In this document: positions 15,433-23,602 of the stretch, in pieces
Layout of the letters: every line of letters begins with the position of its first letter
Numbering within the stretch: position 1 is the stretch's first letter
Source: VRUE01 sp963737575
GTDB taxonomy: Bacteria; Actinomycetota; Thermoleophilia; Solirubrobacterales; 70-9
DNA: 64,000 nt
Assembly: GCA_963737575.1 (NCBI GenBank)
Contig: CAVTTJ010000011.1
Coordinates: 124,001-188,000, forward strand
Direction of reading: 5' to 3'
Translations under genes and position numbers: made by a program
The notes under the pieces: generated by a model
Seen by the model: only the letters and a program-made list of their open reading frames with translations
Databases searched by the model: none
Told to the model about the DNA's origin: nothing

Positions 15433-17541
15433 CTAGGAGGAGCCGCCCACGCGGCATTCAGTCCGTACCAGCCTCCGCCGCACCGTTCCCTGCGAGTACT
15501 TCAGTTGAGTGGCTGCCAGCGGAAAGGTCAGTTGACGCCTACGCTTTCCTGTGGGGCAGGCTGCTCCGACCAGGCTCCACCATCGCCCGTGACTCCTGAA
15601 ACGGCGGTGCAGTGCCAGCTCAAAGTGCGCGATGTGGGTGTATACGCCCGAGATCGTGTAAGGCGAGCCACACCCTCGACGAATGCAAATGCCGTGGATG
15701 ATGTGCATCTGGTGTACGACCAATCCGGTTCCAAAGCTGTGCTGACCTTTGCGGATCGTGAATGGGATGACATAGATGAGCGGTAGTGGGCCTTTTCCGT
15801 GCACGACTGCCAGAAGCCGCGGCTCACCTTGCGCAAAGGAGTAGTAGGCATCCATCGGACCGCTGACCATCGTGGGTTGCCGGCCACGCAGGGTGATTTC
15901 CGCGCTCACCTCCCCACGACCGACGAGCGATCGCCTGCAGCCTCTCCCGTACCTAGAAAACAGGGTGCTTGGTCTGCAACTGGAAAGGCCGGCTGTGGTC
16001 AGGCTCACATTCTGCGAGATCTCGAAGTCAATCGACTCGAGCGAGGGAATTGAGCTGGAGGCAGCCTGGAAGGACTTGAATCCGAGTCGAAGCGTCGCGT
16101 CCCGTTTGCGCCTGCGCGGCAGGTGTCGGGGGGTCAGGCTCGCCCGCGCCCGCATCCCGACCAGTGCAATCACCCGTTTCGTGATGGCAGATTGTGCGGG
16201 GCCATCGGTGCCACCGGGGGAATTGGCTTCGACCGACACCCTGAGCTCCAGGCCGACGTCGGTCGGGCCGGGCACAAAGCGCTGACCGGTCGCGCCGGGG
16301 ATCGGCGTACAGACCTGGCGGACTCCGCCCCCGCCGGAGACGGCAGCCAACTCTGGCCGGAATGTTGCCCCGCCGGGAACATCGAGGCTTTCAACGCAGT
16401 GTTCCCACCGGAAACCGTAGCTCGTCGGGGTGTTGCTCCAGGAACCGGGTTCCGCCGAGAGCGTCTGACCCTGTTCCGCCCTTCCCGAGATGGCCGGTGG
16501 TGATGTGTTCTTGGGGAGCGGGGGCGGTGTGAGGCGACCGATCTTGCCGGTCCTCGACTCCGTGAACCACAGGCCTCCTTCCGGACCGGAGGCGATGTCG
16601 GTCGGTTCGCCGGCGTCAGTCGGGATCGCGTACTGGTTGAACCGTCCCTCGGGCGAGAGTCGTCCGACCTTGTTTCCGTCCTTCTCCGTGAACCAGAGTT
16701 CACCGCCGAGGGTGGTGATTCCCGCCGGCCGAGCGTTCTTCGTTGGAACTGGGAACTCAGTGAACGCTCTCTGTGGGATGTTGAACCGGCCGATCTGGTC
16801 GGCGTCTTCCTCTGTGAACCACATCTCACCGTCTGGACCGGCCGTGAGCCCGACGGGATGGCTATGCGCGGTCGGGATGGGGTTGAACAGGGCCCCTCCA
16901 CTGCAACCGGGACCACGTTCAGTTTGGTCGATTCGGTTCGTTCCAACGTCGGTGAGCCAGATATCGCCTTCCGGCCCGGCCGCAATTCCCAGCGGTTCGT
17001 CTCCGGTCGAGCCGGAACCGGCGCAAATTTCACCGCCCGGCGCCATTTCGTAGTAGGTGTTTCTGCCCGGAACCGTGAACGAGACATGACCGGGCGGGCC
17101 CGCGGCGATCGAGGTTGGTTCGCTGCCTTCGAGGGAGAGCGGGAACTCTTTGATTTCACCGGTTGCCGTGATGCGGCCGATCTTGTCGCCCCTCCGCTCG
17201 GTGAACCAGATGTCGTTGGCCGGACCGGTCGTGATGCCGACCGGTTCGCTACCGGCGGTGGGAATCGGAAACTCTTTGATTTCACCGGTTGCCGTGATGC
17301 GGCCGATCTTGTTGGCCTTGCTCTCGGTGAACCAGACGTTGCCGTCGGGGCCGACAGCGATGCCGGTCGGTTCGCTATCGACGGTGGGAATCAGGAACTC
17401 GGAGATTTGCGCGACGGCTTCAGCCCGAGAATGCGCCGGCGAGCCCAGCTGGACAGAGAGCGTCCCCAGGGCCAGCACAAGGGCCATCGCCCGGGGAACG
17501 GGCGGCAGGATTACGCCAAGCCAACGATCGAAATTCGGCAC
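15433..17541 (-). CDS. Secreted Vgb/SMP-30-like beta-propeller with long novel C-terminal region
   Basis: GTG at 17541 is preceded by GGAGGGGG and is preferred to the upstream in-frame ATG at 17571. The 702-residue product has a signal peptide (MALVLALGTLSVQLGS region). It then has about seven virginiamycin-B-lyase-type repeats with the recurrent GPDGNVWFTE, NKIGRITATGEIKEFPIP and GEPTDIASGPEGG, up to about residue 350. An Ig-like segment (PAISGRAEQGQTLSAEPGSW) follows. The last 230 residues are basic and rich in Arg, Ser and His, without a recognised domain. The Vgb His/Glu catalytic set could not be confirmed, so lyase activity should not be assumed. Confidence 0.72.
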   Translation of the reverse strand: MPNFDRWLGVILPPVPRAMALVLALGTLSVQLGSPAHSRAEAVAQISEFLIPTVDSEPTGIAVGPDGNVWFTESKANKIGRITATGEIKEFPIPTAGSEPVGITTGPANDIWFTERRGDKIGRITATGEIKEFPLSLEGSEPTSIAAGPPGHVSFTVPGRNTYYEMAPGGEICAGSGSTGDEPLGIAAGPEGDIWLTDVGTNRIDQTERGPGCSGGALFNPIPTAHSHPVGLTAGPDGEMWFTEEDADQIGRFNIPQRAFTEFPVPTKNARPAGITTLGGELWFTEKDGNKVGRLSPEGRFNQYAIPTDAGEPTDIASGPEGGLWFTESRTGKIGRLTPPPLPKNTSPPAISGRAEQGQTLSAEPGSWSNTPTSYGFRWEHCVESLDVPGGATFRPELAAVSGGGGVRQVCTPIPGATGQRFVPGPTDVGLELRVSVEANSPGGTDGPAQSAITKRVIALVGMRARASLTPRHLPRRRKRDATLRLGFKSFQAASSSIPSLESIDFEISQNVSLTTAGLSSCRPSTLFSRYGRGCRRSLVGRGEVSAEITLRGRQPTMVSGPMDAYYSFAQGEPRLLAVVHGKGPLPLIYVIPFTIRKGQHSFGTGLVVHQMHIIHGICIRRGCGSPYTISGVYTHIAHFELALHRRFRSHGRWWSLVGAACPTGKRRRQLTFPLAATQLKYSQGTVRRRLVRTECRVGGSS
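17144..17311 (-). repeat. Intragenic direct repeat of a propeller blade
   Basis: A 42-bp stretch at 17144-17185 recurs exactly at 17270-17311, an offset of 126 bp, which is one 42-codon blade. Identity at the DNA level indicates recent blade duplication or gene conversion inside the propeller gene. Confidence 0.85.
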
Positions 17542-17713
17542 GTGACCCCCTCCATAACGCGGATGGAGCATAGGTCACCCCTGGCGCTCTTACCAGCGGT
17601 CTGTCAAGCCGTGCACCGTGCGGCTCGGCGCTTCTTCCGAAAAGGGGTAGCCGCAATACCTGCGAGAGTCGAGCTCGTCCGAGGATCGATTCTCTTCGAG
17701 AGAGGGAGCCCCT

Positions 17714-18346
17714 ATGAAGAACCTGCGCAGCAAGCTGACCTACGCGAATGTGATGGCGACCGTGGCGGTGTTCATCGCCCTGGGCGGCGCCTCCTACGCC
17801 GCCACCCAGCTGCCGAAGAACAGCGTCGGCGCCAAGCAGCTCAGTAAGAACGCGGTCACCACCGCGAAAGTGAAGAAAGAAGCGATCACGGCCGCCAAGG
17901 TCAAGAAAGGCACGTTGACCGGCAAGCAGATCAATTTGGCGAAGCTGGGGACGGTGCCAAGCGCGACCCACGCCGCCAGCGCCGATTCGATTCCGCAGGC
18001 CGAACCGATCCGACTGATCGGAGCGCCGGGGCAGCCGGGGTTTGAAAACGGCGCCACGAATCTCCCCGGGGAACCCGGATTCAGCGTTCAGCCGGCCGGC
18101 TTCTACAAGGACGCCTTCGGGATCGTCCACCTGGAAGGGTTGGTGAAAAAAGGCAGCAGTCCCGTCATCTTCACCCTTCCCTCCGGCTATCGTCCCGCAG
18201 CCGGCACGATTCAGGTCTTTGAACAGCTCAAAGAAAGCGGCGTGTTCATTCTCGGAGCGGCGGCTGGACCATTCCCGGCTGGCTCCGTGCTGGCCTTGAA
18301 AACAAATGCCGCGCTGAGCGGCATCACCTACCGGGCCGGGAGCTGA
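17714..18346 (+). CDS. Secreted/surface protein with N-terminal K-rich stalk repeats
   Basis: The ATG at 17714 follows a GAGAGGGAG ribosome site. The 210-residue product starts MKNLRSKLTYANVMATVAVF then IALGGASYAA, a signal-like segment typical of Thermoleophilia. A short degenerate repeat follows: KNSVGAKQLSKNAVTTAKVK, then KEAITAAKVKKGTLTGKQI. The remaining 130 residues form a compact beta-rich domain (GFYKDAFGIVHLEGLVKKGS, TFTLPSGYRP-like strands), resembling the head domains that follow these stalks. The function is unknown; a surface stalk-and-head protein is likely. Confidence 0.75.
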   Translation: MKNLRSKLTYANVMATVAVFIALGGASYAATQLPKNSVGAKQLSKNAVTTAKVKKEAITAAKVKKGTLTGKQINLAKLGTVPSATHAASADSIPQAEPIRLIGAPGQPGFENGATNLPGEPGFSVQPAGFYKDAFGIVHLEGLVKKGSSPVIFTLPSGYRPAAGTIQVFEQLKESGVFILGAAAGPFPAGSVLALKTNAALSGITYRAGS

Positions 18347-18402
18347 GCTGAGGCGCGGGCGGCCGGCCCAGCGGTCGGTCGCTCGCGCTCGTCTGGCGAC
18401 GA

Positions 18403-19311
18403 CTAGAAGCCACGCGAGAGGCGGGACTTGAACAGCGGGCCGGTCATCGCAACGTCGGGGTCACCGAGAAAGGATGCGGTCAAATCACCGGTCCAGCTGC
18501 GAGATCCGTTCTTCGCCCGGCTCAGTGTGGCCGTGCCGGCGAAGGGCGCGACAGCCTTCACGCTGGCCGAGCCCAATGTTCGGTCGGCTTGTAGGTCAGT
18601 TCGCGGGGCAGATGCAAAGGCAACCCGGTAGGTCCCAAGGTTGTCGACCACATCCTCCTCGGCTGCGGCCATCCGGAGCCCGCCCTGGGCTCGTTTGGAT
18701 GCTTCAAACACTCGTTCCAGGGGCCCCGAGCGAAAGCCCGCAACCAGACGGGTTCGGGGGCTCCGCTTTGCCGGGGACAGTTCGGTGCTCGGCGGACCGA
18801 ATCCAGGCTCCCGTCCGAGGCGCAGACTCCGACCATCACGTGCATCGCCAATTGACGGACAGGCGCGACCGGATCGCCGCTCGCTGCCGCGGGCTCGTCT
18901 GCGCACCGCGGTCAGGTAATGATGCTCGCCGACGAAGCGCAGCCTTCCGACGAAGACGCCCGCGCGCTCGATGATCGGCCGCTCGGGTGCGCAGTGAGCA
19001 AGGGCATGCCATCGGCCCTTCGGTTCGAAATGCATCGCGATCTGCCCGATGCCGGGAAAGACTGCTCGCAGACCGCCGGTAGCGGTTCCACGAGCGATGT
19101 AGTTGGTTTCTGCACGGCGGTGCTTCGAGCGTTCTTTGCGGCTGACACTGATGACCACAGTTGCCCCTTCGCCGCTCGGCGCGACAACGTAGCCGTGGGC
19201 TTTGAAGGCAAACCGGAACAGGGTCGGGCTCGCCGCCGAGGCATGGGCAGTGGTGAGCGCCAGCACCAACACCACACAGCCCATGAGCGACGCGATCGCA
19301 CGAGCTCTCAA
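18403..19311 (-). CDS. Secreted hypothetical protein
   Basis: The 302-residue product has a signal peptide (LMGCVVLVLALTTAHASAAS). The mature part has strands such as FRFAFKAHGYVVAPSGEGAT and IARGTATGGLRAVFPGIGQI, two Cys-containing segments, and a C-terminal strand-rich part (GTATLSRAKNGSRSWTGDLT, then FLGDPDVAMTG). No family was recognised. Its ATG overlaps the stop of the upstream protease gene by 4 bp (ATGA), so the two are translationally coupled and may work together outside the cell. Confidence 0.65.
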   Translation of the reverse strand: MRARAIASLMGCVVLVLALTTAHASAASPTLFRFAFKAHGYVVAPSGEGATVVISVSRKERSKHRRAETNYIARGTATGGLRAVFPGIGQIAMHFEPKGRWHALAHCAPERPIIERAGVFVGRLRFVGEHHYLTAVRRRARGSERRSGRACPSIGDARDGRSLRLGREPGFGPPSTELSPAKRSPRTRLVAGFRSGPLERVFEASKRAQGGLRMAAAEEDVVDNLGTYRVAFASAPRTDLQADRTLGSASVKAVAPFAGTATLSRAKNGSRSWTGDLTASFLGDPDVAMTGPLFKSRLSRGF

Positions 19312-20060
19312 TGGACCCTCCCGGCCACGCGCGCCAACCTGCCGACCACGTCTCCGAAGTAGGGCCCATAGACGGTCGTCGGGTCATCGGTGTAGGAGTT
19401 CGAGGTGACGCCGTCGAGCAGATCGCCGTCGATGAACCAGCCGCCGCCCGAGGAGCCCCCGCTGATCCGACACGAAACACCGGACTCGAGCGGACCGGGC
19501 ATGAGGAGGGCCTGGAGGTCGTGGCCGACCCCCGCCGCCCCCTGGCAGACCTGAAGTGTCCCGCCGTTGAAGGGACGGGCGACCGGATACCCGTAGACGT
19601 CGAAGGCCCGCGGATGGCGACCGGTCACAAGCCGGTCGGCGCCGACTGCTTGGGCGAGGAGTTCACCCCGTTCGTTGCGGCCGACCACTGCGGCCCCGAC
19701 ATCGTAATTGTCGTTCTGGGCTCTATGCCACTGCGGCGTCGTGCCCAGCCAATGGGCGATGAAGGTCCCGAATGGTCGTTCGCCATGCCGGTACCCAGGC
19801 ACGAAGACCCAGCGACGGCCGGACCAATGGCCGTCGTCGAATACGCAATGGCCGGCGGTGATCACGAGGCTCTTGTTGGGGGCGATCACCGACGTTCCCG
19901 AACAGCGGCCGTAGCCGCCGTCTTCCCGGATGAAGACCGCGCCGTTGACCGAGAGGCCCGGTGCGGTGGGATCTGGGACGGTGACCGATTCCGCCGCCGA
20001 GGCGAGGCTCGGCAGCGCCAACAGCGCGACCGACATCGCAGCGAGGCTGAGCAATCGCAT
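19308..20060 (-). CDS. Secreted trypsin-like serine protease
   Basis: The ATG at 20060 (MRLLSLAAMSVALLALPSLA) gives 250 residues with a signal peptide cleaved near SAAES. The chymotrypsin-fold triad is readable: His in VITAGHCVFDD, Asp in NDNYDVGAAVV, and Ser in SCRISGGSSGGGWFIDG, which replaces the usual GDSGG with GSSGG. FDVYGYPVARPFNGGTLQVC fits the glutamyl-endopeptidase-like branch with GYP. No propeptide or C-terminal anchor is obvious. The gene is coupled to the 18403 hypothetical, and the alcohol dehydrogenase gene lies 37 bp upstream on the same strand. Confidence 0.83.
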   Translation of the reverse strand: MRLLSLAAMSVALLALPSLASAAESVTVPDPTAPGLSVNGAVFIREDGGYGRCSGTSVIAPNKSLVITAGHCVFDDGHWSGRRWVFVPGYRHGERPFGTFIAHWLGTTPQWHRAQNDNYDVGAAVVGRNERGELLAQAVGADRLVTGRHPRAFDVYGYPVARPFNGGTLQVCQGAAGVGHDLQALLMPGPLESGVSCRISGGSSGGGWFIDGDLLDGVTSNSYTDDPTTVYGPYFGDVVGRLARVAGRVH

Positions 20061-20097
20061 CGAGGTGATTGTCCCTTCCGAGCCCTCGCCCGGCCGC

Positions 20098-21126
20098 TCA
20101 GCGGCTGAAGACCAGCTTTGTGAAGCGCTCCAGCAGAGCCTCGGCGGCATCGTCGAAGTCGATGGTGGTCAGCACCGGTCCGACATCCAGCCCCCCGTGG
20201 GCGAGCAGGTCCAGGACGGCCGGTGCGTCGCGGCGCGCGTGGACGCGCCCCGTATGGAATGTCCCACCGAGGACGTAGAGACCGAGCAGCGGGAACGGCG
20301 GCACGGTCTCGGGGTCGAAGTAGATCCCGGTGCTGGTGCAGACCCCGTCGCGGTCCAGGCTTGCCAGCGCCAACGCCAGTCCCGCTCGGCTGGCCGATGC
20401 GTCGACGGTAATCGGATAGCGCTGGTCCAGCTGCTCGGGAAAGTGATCGAGCGTCTCTGCGCCGTAGGCTTCGGCGATCGCCCGGCGCTCAGGGTCTGGA
20501 TCTGCGTAGAGGACCTGCTCAGCCCCCAGCGACCGGGCCTGAGCCACGGCGAGTAGACCAATTGATCCGGGCCCGGCCCCGCCACAGACCAGCACCGGCG
20601 CTCCTGGGCGCGCGCTCAGATGGGGGCCGACGGTTCGGTAGGCGTCGGTGATGTTGTCGGAGGCTGAGGCGGCGAGCTCGGGCGCGAGACCCTCCGGAAC
20701 GGGGATCAGCATCGCATCGGCGAATGGAACCCGCACCCTGTCGGAGAGAAAGCCTCCCCACTGCGTTCCCTCTTCGCCGAACCCGAAGCCGTAGGTCTGC
20801 CCCAGCGGCAGCGACTCACAGTTGCCGGTCCGTCCCTGCCGGCAGGCAACACATGCCCCGCAGTTGATCTGGAATGGCACCAGAACCCGATCTCCCGGCC
20901 GGACGGTCTTCACGTCGTCGCCGATCTCGATGACCTCGGCCACACCCTCGTGCCCAAGCTGGAAGGGAGGAGGGAAGGGGGCGGCCCCGGAGACGATCAA
21001 CGCATCCAGATCGCAGGTCGCAACCGCCAGATGGCGAACGAGTGCTTCGCCGCCTCCGCTCAGCCTCGGCTCATCGACCTCTCTCCACTCCAATTGCCTG
21101 GGCCCCGCGTAGATAAGTGCTCGCAT
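20098..21126 (-). CDS. Zinc-dependent alcohol dehydrogenase-like oxidoreductase (MDR superfamily)
   Basis: The ATG at 21126 (MRALIYAGPRQLEW) has GGAG eight bases upstream and is preferred over the ATG at 21132. The 342-residue protein shows the catalytic-domain motif LGHEGVAEVIEIGDDV and the structural zinc cysteines in CGACVACRQGRTGNC. A Rossmann segment VLVCGGAGPGSIGLLAVAQA follows, with YADPDPERRAIA after strand 2, suggesting NAD preference. The catalytic-zinc Cys of strand 2 appears as VATCDLDALI. Length is normal. Substrate unknown. Confidence 0.82.
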   Translation of the reverse strand: MRALIYAGPRQLEWREVDEPRLSGGGEALVRHLAVATCDLDALIVSGAAPFPPPFQLGHEGVAEVIEIGDDVKTVRPGDRVLVPFQINCGACVACRQGRTGNCESLPLGQTYGFGFGEEGTQWGGFLSDRVRVPFADAMLIPVPEGLAPELAASASDNITDAYRTVGPHLSARPGAPVLVCGGAGPGSIGLLAVAQARSLGAEQVLYADPDPERRAIAEAYGAETLDHFPEQLDQRYPITVDASASRAGLALALASLDRDGVCTSTGIYFDPETVPPFPLLGLYVLGGTFHTGRVHARRDAPAVLDLLAHGGLDVGPVLTTIDFDDAAEALLERFTKLVFSR

Positions 21127-21232
21127 GCTCATCGCTCCAATCGAGGGTATGTAAATCGGTCGGTGCCAGTCGAGCCGCTGAGGCCGAGGTCCGGGGTTTC
21201 AGCCGAGCCCGTCGCGAGCCGATATCCGCCTC

Positions 21233-21667
21233 ATGGAGATGGAAGGGCCGGCCGCGTCCGGAAATGGCACGGAGCCTGCGGCTCGCCGGCGGGTCGATTA
21301 CTTCAAACGGCTCGCGAGATCGGCGATCGCCGTCATCGTGCTGGTCGTGATCAGGCACGCGGGCCTGGCCGGAGTCGTTACCGATGCGCTGGGTGGCTCG
21401 AGTCAGCCTGCGCCGCGTGTCTACACGACCGGAGACTCATTCACCACGACCTATTCTGCGCGCGCGGGCCGCTACTTACACGACGGCATGCCGGTCCGCT
21501 ACCGATCCCGACGGGTGGGAGAAGTGGCTCACCATCATCTGGCAGGGGGCGTCGAGCGGGTCACCATCGTGGTCATCCCGACGCTCGACTGGATCCCCGA
21601 GGAAGGCCATATGATCGTCCTCGGAAGGGCCCCTCACCCGTTCGCGCGCCTGATCCGCCGTCCGTAG
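21233..21667 (+). CDS. Small membrane-anchored protein with an MCE/MlaD-like segment
   Basis: The 144-residue product has one hydrophobic segment (SAIAVIVLVVIRHAGLAGVV) and then a segment reading SARAGRYLHDGMPVRYRSRR and VGEVAHHHLAGGVERVTIVV. This spacing of G-x-x-V-R-Y-R-x-x-x-V-G-E-V resembles the single-domain MCE/MlaD fold used in lipid transport. No Mla or Mce permease is nearby, and the domain is short, so this may be a truncated or stand-alone copy. The assignment is tentative. Confidence 0.45.
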   Translation: MEMEGPAASGNGTEPAARRRVDYFKRLARSAIAVIVLVVIRHAGLAGVVTDALGGSSQPAPRVYTTGDSFTTTYSARAGRYLHDGMPVRYRSRRVGEVAHHHLAGGVERVTIVVIPTLDWIPEEGHMIVLGRAPHPFARLIRRP

Positions 21668-21703
21668 TCCCGTCGGCAGCGTTCCCCAGACAGGAGGAGG
21701 AAG

Positions 21704-22372
21704 ATGAAATTTCGGAAGCCGAGCCGGCCTCAGCTACGGATGTTGATTTGTGGCAGCGTGGCTGCGGCCCTCGTCGTGCTGCTTGGTTCGATGGCCGGAA
21801 CCTCCGGGGCGAGGATCCCAACCGGAGGCGCGGGCGGGAAGACCTTTGTCTACGAGCCGGTTCACTCCCTTCTCATCGTCAAGGACAAGGCCACATACGA
21901 CTACTCCGCGACGAAATGGAACGGATTCGGCCGGCTCCAGCAGAAGCTAGAGCCAAAAAAAACGGGGCTGCCGATCGTGCTCGCACGTAGCGGGACCTAT
22001 CCCATCACCCTCACCAGCAACGACACCACCCAGGGAGATGAGACCCTGACGACGAGCGGAATCACGGATCCCTGCAGCGGGGATTGGGATCAGGGCACCG
22101 AAAGCGGCGACATTTCCCTGCAGGTCTCGCAGGTCGGGGCCGGAAAGCTGAAGACGCTGTGGGGGCTCCCGACCGGATTTGCCTCGCCGATCTGCGGGCG
22201 CCCATACGACCAGTTCGGAGGCGGATTCGAGGCGCACGCCACCGTGGGCGGCGAGATCGGCGATCGTCACCTCGTTCTGGAAGCCCAGAACAAAAAGACC
22301 GAAACGTCCCCCGACGGCAGCACCCAGCAGACGATCAGCTGGGACGGAAGGGTCGTGCTCGATCGCAAGTGA
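21704..22372 (+). CDS. Secreted hypothetical protein
   Basis: The ATG at 21704 follows AGGAGGAGGAAG. The 222-residue product has a basic n-region and hydrophobic core (LICGSVAAALVVLLGSMAGT), then a mature beta-rich part with VYEPVHSLLIVKDKATYDYS, TYPITLTSNDTTQGDE, a cysteine pair (TDPCSGDW and SPICGRPY) and a closing TISWDGRVVLDRK. No domain recognised. Confidence 0.65.
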   Translation: MKFRKPSRPQLRMLICGSVAAALVVLLGSMAGTSGARIPTGGAGGKTFVYEPVHSLLIVKDKATYDYSATKWNGFGRLQQKLEPKKTGLPIVLARSGTYPITLTSNDTTQGDETLTTSGITDPCSGDWDQGTESGDISLQVSQVGAGKLKTLWGLPTGFASPICGRPYDQFGGGFEAHATVGGEIGDRHLVLEAQNKKTETSPDGSTQQTISWDGRVVLDRK

Positions 22373-22394
22373 CCGAGGTTCGTCGCCCCGGAAG

Positions 22395-22820
22395 CTAGAG
22401 CCGCTGGCGAAGCTCCTGTGCCTCGGTTGAGAACTCGTGCTTGAGGCGGTCCATCTCCTTGCTGCGCTGGTGGAAGAAGGCCCCGAAGGAGCCGGCCAGG
22501 GTTGCGACGACGGTGATCGCGTAGATGTCGAAGAAGAGCTCCAGGACCTTGCCGGCGTTGGTCGTCGGGTTGGCGACCGAGGAGGCGGTCAGCAGCTGAG
22601 AGGTGGAGAAGAGGAAGGCATCGAAGAGGTTGTGGATCTCGGTGCCGTGGGCGTGGCGCTCGGTCAGGTAGACGACGATGGTGCAGGCCACCGCGAAGAA
22701 AGCGGTGACGAAGAAGATCGTCAACAGGCGGCGGCGCAGGTGCGCGTGCGTCGCGGTCTTCCCGCTGGCCACGGCGATCATCTCGCGGCGGGCATGGTTC
22801 ACATGACGGCGCGCCTCCAC
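22395..22820 (-). CDS. Two-TM ion-channel-like protein with atypical filter
   Basis: The 141-residue product has TM1 (LLTIFFVTAFFAVACTIVVY), a pore-like re-entrant segment (FDAFLFSTSQLLTASSVANP) and TM2 (LELFFDIYAITVVATLAGSF). It ends in a cytoplasmic helix (QRSKEMDRLKHEFSTEAQEL). The TM-P-TM arrangement is that of Ion_trans_2 potassium channels, but TVGYG is replaced by TASSVANP, so K+ selectivity cannot be assumed. The start is GTG 22820; ATG at 22781 is possible. Confidence 0.6.
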   Translation of the reverse strand: MEARRHVNHARREMIAVASGKTATHAHLRRRLLTIFFVTAFFAVACTIVVYLTERHAHGTEIHNLFDAFLFSTSQLLTASSVANPTTNAGKVLELFFDIYAITVVATLAGSFGAFFHQRSKEMDRLKHEFSTEAQELRQRL

Positions 22821-22879
22821 GGCGAGTGATTATGGGAGCGGGTGCGGTGGGAACGCCGGCGCGGTGCTATACACGGCGC

Positions 22880-23567
22880 GTGGCCGCCGCCGCCGGGCTC
22901 GAAAGCTTCGCCGCCTACGCCGCGGCGCGCGGCCTGACGCTCGAGCCCGGCGTCCACCTGCCGCGCACGACCCCGCTGCTCGCCGAGGGGGAGCTGCGTT
23001 CTGTCGATGCCGTGATCAGCGGCTGGCTGGCGACCTACCTCGAAGGCGAGATGGCCCTGATCACGCGCGAGGAGACGACCACCGACGCCGGAGGCGGCGA
23101 GACCAAGGGCGACGCCCACTTCACCGTCGCCGTCGCACACGTCCCCAAGGCCAAGCAGTTCATGCCCTGGCTGCTATGCCGGCTGGGAGGAGGAGGGGAT
23201 CCTCGGTCGCGCCGCAGAGACCATGATCCACGGGCATGACCGGCTCGAGCTCGAGAGTGCCGAGCTCGACAGCCGCTACCGGATCTACGCCTCTCCCGAC
23301 AGCAGCATGGTCTGGGTGCGGGAGCTCTTCTCGCCGAGCTTCATCGTCTTCCTACTCGAACGGGCGCCGCGCGGGTTCGCCTTCGAGTATGTGGACGGGA
23401 CGCTATGCGTGAGCCTCGTCGGGCGCCGCACACTGACCGAGGACCTCGACGCTCTGCGCGACGCGACGATCGAACTGGTCGGCCGCATGCGGGCCGAGAT
23501 ACGCGAGAGCCTCGGCGCCGCCCAGGGGCGGTCCTCGCCGACGCCGCCCGGCTTTCCGGACCGCTGA
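22880..23567 (+). pseudogene. DUF3137-like protein, frameshifted
   Basis: Two adjacent frames make one protein of about 229 residues. The first part begins VAAAAGLESFAAYAAARGLT at GTG 22880 and ends KAKQFMPWLLCR. In the G-rich tract near 23180-23200 the frame shifts by +1, and the second part continues EEEGILGRAAETMIHGHDRL, then ELDSRYRIYASPDSS and RELFSPSFIVFLLERAP, to 23567. The pattern of the second half (residue-binding strands, then helix) resembles DUF3137-type cytoplasmic domains. The shift could be a sequencing error in the GGAGGAGGAGGGG tract. Confidence 0.6.
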
Positions 23568-23602
23568 GCTTGCCCGGCGGCGCATTCTGAGACGCTTCGG
23601 GT

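Noticed and set aside
17144..17311. Insertion-sequence-type direct repeat
   Set aside because: The repeat is in frame with a one-blade offset inside a propeller gene and is explained by protein repeats.
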